The notes beneath the pieces were generated by a model. The model worked only from the letters and a program-made list of their open reading frames with translations, did not search any database and had not been told where the DNA came from. Shown one piece after another: positions 1-5,151 of a DNA stretch of 5,903 bases. Origin of the DNA: Chloroflexota bacterium (GTDB lineage: Bacteria > Chloroflexota > Limnocylindria > QHBO01); NCBI GenBank assembly GCA_005879815.1, contig VBKA01000139.1:1-5903 (forward strand), written 5' to 3'. Position 1 is the first letter of the stretch, and each line of letters begins with the position of its first letter. A program made the translations under genes and the position numbers.

Positions 1-1073
1 ACGGTGGTGATGCATGCCTGGGCGGGAATCGTGCTCAGCCGCCTCGATCGGACCCTGCATGACGTCTTCGCCGGCGGCGCACCGATCGCCTCAGGCGGGT
101 CGAACCAGCCCCTCAACCAGCCGAACTACCACTGGGACGGCAAGGCGCGCATCAACTTCCTGCTGCTGGGCATCGATTCGGACCCGAGCCGAACGGAGGC
201 GCTTACCGACACCATCCTGGTCGTCAGCGTCGACCCGGTACGCCATACGGCGCTGATGGTCTCGATCCCGCGCGATACGGGGTTCATGCCACTCCCGAAC
301 CGCCGCGTCTTCGCCACTGGCCTGTATCCGGACAAGGTCAACTCCCTCACCACCGTCGCGAGCCAGAACATGAAGGTCTGGTGTCCGGACCTTGCCGATC
401 GTGGTGCCTGCGGAATCCGCACCCTACAACGCTCTGTCGGCCTCTACCTGGGCATCGAAATCAACTACTACGCCACCGTGAACCTCCGGGGATTCTCCGA
501 GCTCATCGACGCGCTCGGGGGCCTGCGCCTGTGTCTCGACGGCACCCTCGCCGACACGACGTATACCGGGCCGACCTGGAGGCCGAGGGTGGGGATCACC
601 CTGCAACCGGGCTGCCGCGTCTATGACGGAGCCCACGCGCTGGCCTTCGCGCGGATTCGGAAGGGAACGCTGACAATGCCCAGCGGCACCGTCGTCGAAC
701 AGAACGATTTCAAGCGTGCCGAGCGGCAGCAGGAGCTTCTCGTCGCGCTCGGCGACCAGATCGCCAGCTCGAACTGGGTGCTGAGCCTGCCGGACATCCT
801 GAACGCGATCGCGGAGACGGTTTCGACGGACTTCCCGCGCGGGGATGCTGGTAACTTGACCAGCCTGTTGCCCCTCGTGCTCCAGCGGAACATCACCCGA
901 GTCGTGCTCGGCTACCCGGGGTACGTCGATCTTCCGACGAATCCGCTCGCGAACTCCTCATCCCAAAGCGCGCCGCCATTCGCGCCGAGGCGAAGAAGCT
1001 GTTCGGGGCGCAAGGCCAAAAGGGCTGGTACGTCGGCAGCACCGATCCCTACCCGCCGGCCAGCACACCGTGA
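1..1073 (+). CDS. LytR-CpsA-Psr (LCP) family glycopolymer transferase, 5'-partial and frameshifted near its 3' end
   Basis: LCP proteins are extracytoplasmic enzymes that move glycopolymers from undecaprenyl pyrophosphate carriers onto the wall or proteins. The frame is open at the left edge, so the start and the expected membrane anchor lie outside. Numbering from the GTG at position 4, the LCP core covers about residues 48-315: NFLLLGIDSD (D58), TDTILVVSVDP (D69), SIPRDT (R90, D91), DKVN, an IEINYYATVNLRGF block, DALGGLRLCLDG, HALAFARIR (R216, R218) and DFKRAERQQ (R238, R241). The arginine usually two residues before D69 is leucine here, with R63 nearby. Four cysteines (127, 136, 177, 204) could pair. 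After LANS at about 954 the family-like sequence moves to another frame (LIPKRAAIRAEAKKLFG ... WYVGSTDPYPP) and ends at TGA 1071-1073. The given frame instead continues without a stop into the downstream ligase. The family call is sure; the 3' end depends on the frameshift. Confidence 0.88.
945..960 (+). other. Probable one-base frameshift in the LCP gene
   Basis: Upstream of about 954 the LCP protein is in the frame starting at position 1. Downstream, the plausible LCP tail (LIPKRAAIRAEAKKLFGAQ, then GQKGWYVGSTDPYPPASTP) is in the frame starting at 957 and stops at 1071-1073. Adding one base after 954 would give ANLLIPKR and restore the gene. The peptide read in the given frame from 955 to 1107 is rich in Arg, Ser and Pro (for example APRRRSCSGRKAKRAG) and resembles out-of-frame translation of GC-rich DNA. 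No canonical X XXY YYZ slippery heptamer lies in the correct phase, so a sequencing/assembly deletion or a true mutation is likelier than programmed frameshifting. Confidence 0.75.
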
Positions 1074-1111
1074 TTTCGGCCACTTCGAGCGCACACCCTC
1101 GCGCCCGGTGA
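1070..1111 (+). other. 13-codon mini-frame bounded by two GTGA overlaps
   Basis: A GTG at 1070 overlaps the restored LCP stop (GTGA, 1070-1073). It reads VISATSSAHPRAR and stops at TGA 1109-1111, which itself overlaps the GTG at 1108 proposed as the ligase start. It may be a re-initiation stepping stone, the real ligase N-terminus broken by another indel, or chance. No clear Shine-Dalgarno sequence precedes either GTG. Confidence 0.3.
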
Positions 1112-2691
1112 GGGCCCCCGCGGCCGGCCGCCTTGCCAGCGTCGACGGGACGGGGCTTGCGATTGCCATTGCCTGTCTTCTCCTTGCCGCGCTCACGGTG
1201 CTCGCAGGGCGCGTCTCGCAATGGGCATTCGTCGCGTCCGGTGCCGCGCTCCTGGCGATGACCGCCGTGGCGGCCTATCGCTATCCACGGGCGGGACTCG
1301 CGGCGCTCCTGGTAGGCCCGCTCTTTGATCGCACGCTCCTCGACCGGATGGTTCCTTCCAACCTGACTGCCCTGTCCTCCGCGTTCGGAGAGATGCTGCT
1401 CGTCGTCATCGGACCAGCGATCTTCCTTCGCGCCCTGCAGGAGGGTCGTGCCCGCCGGGCGCTGACCGGCTGGCCGCTGCCGCTGCTGGTGACCTTTCTG
1501 GCCCTGGCCGGTATCTCGGCCCTGGTCAACGCGGTGCCGCCGGTGGTGGCGTTTCTCGGTCTGGCGGTGACCGTTGATGCCATCGCCCTCTTCTTCCTGG
1601 CGCCGCTGGCCGGCGTCGATCTGACCAGGGGCAGCCGCATTGTCTGGTTCTTTGCGATCGTGATCGGGGTTGCCTCCCTGATCGCGGTCCTGCAGGCGTT
1701 GCTGGGCACCACGATCCTTGGCCTGAGCACCACGGCAGGACGATCCGGCGAAGGCGTGCGCATCGGCTCGCTGGTAGGTGACCCGAACGCCTTCGGTGTG
1801 CTGATCGGCATGGTCCTGACCGTGCCGATCGCGGCAGCCGCCTTCTCGATCGGACGGAGACGGCTGCTGGCCGCGGCGTTCGCGCTCGTCCTGGCGGTGG
1901 CGCTGCTCTTCACCTATTCGCGTGGCGCCTGGTTCGGGACGCTCACCGGCATCGTCGCGGCCTCCCTGCTCACCCGCCAGCTGCGGCTCCTTCCATACGC
2001 GGCGGGCATTGGCCTGGTCGCGCTCCTGCTGGCATCCGTCCTCCCGCGTGACGTGCTGGGCAGTCGACCGCCACAGGCCTCCGCGCGAGCGGTCGGCACC
2101 GGGACACCAACGGCGTCAGCCACGCCGTCGCGCACCGCATCGCCGTCCGCGAGCAACGTCCCAAGCAGCGATTTCCTGGGTTCGGCCATCGATCGGGCCC
2201 TCCGGGTCGCCAGTGGAAGCGATCTTCGCGCACGGCTGGTCCGCAATGCCGGACCGATCCTGGCCGACCACCCGATCCTGGGCGTCGGGCCTGGGCGCTA
2301 TGGGGGTGCCGTCGCGGCGTGGTATCCGACGCCCGTCTACCGGACCTACGGCACCAACAAGCTGCTCACCTACCAGATCGGATTCAAGAAGTTCTTCCAC
2401 CAGCAGACCGTGGACAACTTCTGGCTGCACCTCGTCGTGGAGTCCGGGATCCTCGGCACCCTGGCCTTCGGAGGACTCATACTGCTCCCTCTCCTGCGCA
2501 TCGCCCGAGCAACACGTGAAGCGACCGAGGGAAGGGTGGTGCTCACAGCCATCGTGGCGGCTGGACTCGTGGGCATCTTCAGCTCGCTGACCACCATGCT
2601 GCTGGAAGCCAATGCCGGCGCGTTCCCATTCTGGCTGCTGCTGGGCGTTGGATGGTCTATCGTCCGGCTCCGGGAGGTGCAGGCGGGGTGA
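1108..2691 (+). CDS. O-antigen ligase/polymerase (Wzy_C/WaaL-like) membrane protein, first paralog
   Basis: A polytopic membrane protein of about 527 residues if started at GTG 1108, which comes just before the first hydrophobic helix (AIAIACLLLAALTVL). The start is uncertain, and in the given sequence the upstream LCP frame reads directly into it. About twelve hydrophobic segments are visible. Family hallmarks are VGDPNAFG (D225, P226, N227), FTYSRGAW (R272), DHPILGVGPGRYGG (H388, R397), DNFWLHLVVESGILG (D436, N437, H441) and an SLTTMLLEAN C-terminal helix. The family transfers or polymerises undecaprenyl-pyrophosphate-linked glycans on the outer face of the membrane; some members O-glycosylate proteins. 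Residues 320-354, in the large external loop, form a Ser/Thr/Ala/Pro-rich stretch that the paralog lacks. The usual His of the HN motif is Asp here (D436), although H431 is close. Whether it acts as ligase, polymerase or protein glycosyltransferase cannot be decided from sequence. Confidence 0.85.
   Translation: MRAPAAGRLASVDGTGLAIAIACLLLAALTVLAGRVSQWAFVASGAALLAMTAVAAYRYPRAGLAALLVGPLFDRTLLDRMVPSNLTALSSAFGEMLLVVIGPAIFLRALQEGRARRALTGWPLPLLVTFLALAGISALVNAVPPVVAFLGLAVTVDAIALFFLAPLAGVDLTRGSRIVWFFAIVIGVASLIAVLQALLGTTILGLSTTAGRSGEGVRIGSLVGDPNAFGVLIGMVLTVPIAAAAFSIGRRRLLAAAFALVLAVALLFTYSRGAWFGTLTGIVAASLLTRQLRLLPYAAGIGLVALLLASVLPRDVLGSRPPQASARAVGTGTPTASATPSRTASPSASNVPSSDFLGSAIDRALRVASGSDLRARLVRNAGPILADHPILGVGPGRYGGAVAAWYPTPVYRTYGTNKLLTYQIGFKKFFHQQTVDNFWLHLVVESGILGTLAFGGLILLPLLRIARATREATEGRVVLTAIVAAGLVGIFSSLTTMLLEANAGAFPFWLLLGVGWSIVRLREVQAG
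2672..2677 (+). promoter_or_regulatory. Shine-Dalgarno for the second ligase paralog
   Basis: GGGAGG lies 10 nt before a GTG at 2688 that overlaps the upstream stop as GTGA (2688-2691). This favours GTG 2688 over the in-frame ATG at 2652, which would lie upstream of the ribosome site and overlap the previous gene by 40 bp. The arrangement implies translational coupling of the two ligase paralogs. Confidence 0.7.
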
Positions 2692-4223
2692 GGACGGCCC
2701 AGACGGCAGAGCTCCTGCGGTTCGGCAACCTGCGGCGCAGCGTGCAGATGGCGCCGATCGTGGTCGGCCTTGCAGCCGTGCTGGCGGTCGTCGCCGCCGC
2801 GCGTCTTGCGACCCCGTACTCGTATGCCGGGATCGCAGTCTGGATCGCTCTGCTCGCCTACGCCGGATTCCGGTGGCCCGCCGGCACGCTCGTCTTCGCC
2901 GCGCTTGGATCGCTGGCAGACCCGGTGATCCTGCCTGCCATCGCACGGCAGGGGTCGTCGCTCGCCGTCTACGGCTACACCGATTCGCTGCTGCTCGGAG
3001 CGGGGCTCGGCATCGCCGCACGGGCAGCGATGAGCGGACGGTTCGTGGACGGGCTGAAGGACCGCGCACTCTTCCTGATCGCCGGATACATCCTGGTCGC
3101 GCTCGTCTCGACCGTTGTGAACCTGGTGCGTCCCATCGTCGCCGTGGCCGGGATCGTCTCGACGGTGGATGCCATGGCGATCCTGTTCCTGGCCCGGATG
3201 GTGATCCGCGACGAAACGTGGCTGTGGCGCGCCCTGGCGCTGTTCCTGGCAATCATGGGCGTTGCCGCGTTGATCGCCATCGGCCAACGGCTGCTGACGC
3301 CCGACTTCCTGGGCCTGTCGGCCTTCGAGGGCGGATTCGGTGAGGGCGCGCGGGCGACCGCCTTCCTAGGCAACCCGAACCAATTGGCGCCCCTTCTGGG
3401 TCTGGCGCTGGCCTTCAGCCTGTTCGGATTCAGGGCATTGCATGGCCGAGGTGCACGCATCGCCGCGCTGCTGTTCATCTACCTCCTGATGGTGGCGCTG
3501 GTCCTCACCTTCTCGCGCAGCGGATGGCTGGCGTTTGCGCTCGGCACCGGCTCACTTGCCCTCGTTTTCGATCGGAAGGTGCTGCTCGTCACCCTGGCGA
3601 TCGGCGCCGTGGCGCTGGGCACGGCGCTGTACATGCCTCGCGAGATCCTGGCCGGCCCGGACTCCGGAGGCGGTGGCCCAGCTCCGGACCTGGGGGAGAT
3701 CACCATCGGTCGGGCAGACGCGATCGCCGCAGGACAGGATCTGCGGACGATCTTCATTGCCGAGAGCATTCCCGTCGTCCTCCACGACCCAGTCGTCGGC
3801 GTCGGACCGGGCCGCTTTGGCGGGGCGGCCGCCAACGTCTTTGGCTCGCCGGTCTATGCGCAGTTCGGCGTCAGCCTGTATCGGTTCCACACCATCCACG
3901 ACTATTGGCTGCACCAGCTCGCCGAGGTCGGGGTGCTTGGCACGCTCGCCCTCGCCGCCTTGATGGTCTCGCTCATCGGGCGCCTGGTCGCTGTGGCGCG
4001 ACGCGCCCCCGATGCATTGCGCCGACGCCTGCTGCTCGCGACAGCCGCCGGCACGCTGGCCATGTCGCTCAACAGCCTCACCGAGATGCTGCTGGAGGGC
4101 AATTCGCCCTCGTTCGTGCTCTGGCTGTTCATCGGTCTGGGATTGGTGGTCGCCGAGCGCGTGCTGGCGGGAATGCCCCTCCGCGAGCCTGGAGCGACGC
4201 CTTCGCCAGCGCCCAAGGCCTAG
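2688..4223 (+). CDS. O-antigen ligase/polymerase (Wzy_C/WaaL-like) membrane protein, second paralog
   Basis: A 511-residue polytopic membrane protein starting at GTG 2688 (an in-frame ATG at 2652 would give 523). It aligns by eye with the preceding protein along most of its length: TVDAMAILFLA against TVDAIALFFLA, FLGNPNQLAPLLG (N229, N231) against LVGDPNAFG, TFSRSGW (R277) against TYSRGAW, HDPVVGVGPGRFGG (H366, R376) against HPILGVGPGRYGG, and HDYWLHQLAEVGVLG (H404, D405, H409) against DNFWLHLVVESGILG. Both end with an SLT-MLLE helix. This points to tandem duplication followed by divergence. It keeps the conserved His (H404) and has a short Gly-rich loop (SGGGGPAPD) where the first copy has a long Ser/Thr/Pro stretch. 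The likely role is transfer or polymerisation of lipid-linked glycans at the external membrane face. It is coupled to the first paralog by a GTGA overlap, and its stop shares CTAG with the convergent sugar transferase. Confidence 0.88.
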   Translation: MRTAQTAELLRFGNLRRSVQMAPIVVGLAAVLAVVAAARLATPYSYAGIAVWIALLAYAGFRWPAGTLVFAALGSLADPVILPAIARQGSSLAVYGYTDSLLLGAGLGIAARAAMSGRFVDGLKDRALFLIAGYILVALVSTVVNLVRPIVAVAGIVSTVDAMAILFLARMVIRDETWLWRALALFLAIMGVAALIAIGQRLLTPDFLGLSAFEGGFGEGARATAFLGNPNQLAPLLGLALAFSLFGFRALHGRGARIAALLFIYLLMVALVLTFSRSGWLAFALGTGSLALVFDRKVLLVTLAIGAVALGTALYMPREILAGPDSGGGGPAPDLGEITIGRADAIAAGQDLRTIFIAESIPVVLHDPVVGVGPGRFGGAAANVFGSPVYAQFGVSLYRFHTIHDYWLHQLAEVGVLGTLALAALMVSLIGRLVAVARRAPDALRRRLLLATAAGTLAMSLNSLTEMLLEGNSPSFVLWLFIGLGLVVAERVLAGMPLREPGATPSPAPKA

Positions 4224-4927
4224 AACTGGCGGCCGCGCACGATCTGCCAGAGGGTCCGCAGCACGATCGCAATATCGCCGAAGAACGAGCGCGACGCGAT
4301 GTACTCGAGATCGAGCGCCACGCCTTCGTCGAAGCTCAGCTTTCCCCAGCCGCGAACCTGCCAAAGGCCGGTGAGCCCGGGAACCACCGAGAGTCGCCGG
4401 AGGTGCCAGGGCTCGTAGAGCGCGACCTCGTACGGGATCGGCGGTCGCGGACCGACGACACTCATCTCCCCACGCAGCACATTGATCAGCTGAGGCAGCT
4501 CGTCGAGGTGGCTGCGACGCAGGAATCTGCCGACGCGCGTGACACGAGGGTCCGCCGCGAGCGGGATCCAGGTCGAATCTCCCGCGTCGCCGTCAGGTGG
4601 CTCACCGCGGATCAGCTGCTCGACGTGGCGACGATGCGTCTCCTGGTCGGCTGTGGCATGCATGGTCCGGAACTTGTAGAGCCGGAAGGGTCGACCACCA
4701 AGGCCCACCCGCTCCTGGCGGAACAGGACGTCTCCCGGTGATTCCAAGCGGATCGCGGCCGCGATGGCGATCAAGAGCGGCGAGCTGACGATCAGCCCCA
4801 GCGAGGAGGCCATGATGTCGAGGGTGCGTTTGGCAACTCGATAGGGGACGGGAGTCGGCGCCACGGAGATGGTCGGCAGAGTGCCCGGCACCTCGGTTCC
4901 GCGGCTCGTGCGACTCACCTCCGTCAC
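4220..4927 (-). CDS. Bacterial sugar transferase (undecaprenyl-phosphate sugar-1-phosphate transferase, PglC/ExoY size class)
   Basis: A 235-residue monotopic phosphoglycosyl transferase, expected to move a sugar-1-phosphate from a UDP-sugar to undecaprenyl phosphate at the inner membrane face, the first step of glycan assembly. In order: a Pro/Thr-rich N-tail, AKRTLDIMAS (32-41), one hydrophobic re-entrant helix (about 38-60), ESPGDVLFRQERVG (62-75), YKFRTMH (84-90), a variable insert rich in His/Glu/Asp (91-125), DPRVTRVGRFLRRSHLDELP with the Asp-Glu catalytic dyad D142-E143, MSVVGPRPP (155-163) and PGLTGLWQVRG (183-193). It lacks the four-helix N-terminal domain of WbaP-type enzymes. GTG 4927 is preceded by GGAGGAGGG with a 10-nt spacer, supporting this start. 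It lies 41 bp downstream of tRNA-Pro on the same strand and converges with the ligases, so it probably serves the same pathway. The substrate sugar cannot be read from the sequence. Confidence 0.93.
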   Translation of the reverse strand: MTEVSRTSRGTEVPGTLPTISVAPTPVPYRVAKRTLDIMASSLGLIVSSPLLIAIAAAIRLESPGDVLFRQERVGLGGRPFRLYKFRTMHATADQETHRRHVEQLIRGEPPDGDAGDSTWIPLAADPRVTRVGRFLRRSHLDELPQLINVLRGEMSVVGPRPPIPYEVALYEPWHLRRLSVVPGLTGLWQVRGWGKLSFDEGVALDLEYIASRSFFGDIAIVLRTLWQIVRGRQF

Positions 4928-4937
4928 AGCGGGGACG

Positions 4938-4946
4938 CCCTCCTCC
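4938..4946 (-). promoter_or_regulatory. Shine-Dalgarno of the sugar transferase
   Basis: On the minus strand GGAGGAGGG ends 10 nt before the GTG start at 4927. It is extended and strong, begins two bases after the hairpin that abuts the tRNA, and decides the start codon. Confidence 0.75.
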
Positions 4947-4947
4947 G

Positions 4948-4968
4948 GAACCCCGCCGATGCGGGTTC
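4948..4968 (-). terminator. Hairpin directly after tRNA-Pro, possible terminator or processing element
   Basis: Minus-strand GAACCCGC / ATCG loop / GCGGGGTTC forms an 8-bp stem with one bulged G. It begins at the base after the tRNA's encoded CCA. No T-tract follows; the next bases are the sugar transferase ribosome site. It could be a weak or factor-assisted terminator, a tRNA 3' processing signal, or a structure affecting access to the ribosome site. The fold is visible; the role is inferred. Confidence 0.45.
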
Positions 4969-5045
4969 TGGTCGGGGCGGCCGGATTCGAACCGGCGGCC
5001 TCCTGCTCCCAAAGCAGGTGCGCTACCAGGCTGCGCTACGCCCCG
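4969..5045 (-). tRNA. tRNA-Pro (UGG), CCA encoded
   Basis: The minus strand folds as a full cloverleaf of 77 nt including CCA. The acceptor stem is CGGGGCG / CGCCCCG with discriminator A then CCA. The D-arm is GCGC...GCGC, the anticodon stem CCTGCT / AGCAGG has loop TTTGGGA (anticodon TGG), and the T-arm is GCCGG TTCGAAT CCGGC. Anticodon UGG is the broad-reading proline tRNA. No convincing -10/-35 promoter is seen just upstream, so it may be co-transcribed with its neighbours or use an unrecognised promoter. Confidence 0.97.
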
Positions 5046-5151
5046 TGACCGACTGGCGCAAGGCGGAAGCTCCGGCATCCTCCTCGCGCGGAGGTCATGG
5101 TAATCGGCGCCGCGACCCTCGTCGCGGATGAGGCGGAGCAGCCGCCATCGG
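5046..5151. other. Spacer between the CAP-protein gene and tRNA-Pro
   Basis: A 106-bp non-coding gap. It holds the 7-bp hairpin described separately and a weaker CCTC-GCGCG-GAGG inverted repeat at 5082-5094. No AT-rich promoter-like element was recognised on the minus strand ahead of the tRNA. Confidence 0.5.
5110..5127 (-). terminator. GC-rich hairpin after the CAP-protein stop, possible terminator
   Basis: A perfect 7-bp stem CCGCGAC / GTCGCGG with a 4-nt loop, about 25 nt beyond the minus-strand stop at 5152. There is no T-run, so it is not a canonical intrinsic terminator. The position suits transcript-end stabilisation or factor-assisted termination for the CAP-protein gene. Confidence 0.4.

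Noticed and set aside
955..970. Programmed -1 frameshift at the run around TCCCAAAG
   Set aside because: The run is not in the correct phase for an X XXY YYZ heptamer in the LCP frame, and no obvious downstream stimulatory structure was found by eye.
2652..2687. ATG 2652 as the start of the second ligase
   Set aside because: It would overlap the first ligase by 40 bp. GTG 2688 has a GGGAGG site at 10 nt and a GTGA overlap, so it is preferred.
2116..3252. A 378-codon minus-strand open frame opposite both ligases
   Set aside because: Extremely Arg/Ser/Pro-rich translation antisense to well-supported membrane proteins; an effect of high GC.
3524..4741. A 405-codon plus-strand open frame
   Set aside because: It is a shadow of the second ligase and the antisense of the sugar transferase. 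Its composition is Arg/Pro/Gly/His-rich, with no hydrophobic or domain pattern.
4602..5078. A 158-codon minus-strand open frame starting at ATG 5078, right after GGAGG
   Set aside because: It reads straight through the tRNA-Pro gene (RGVAQPGSAPALGAGGRRFE is a typical translated tRNA) and then out of frame through the sugar transferase.
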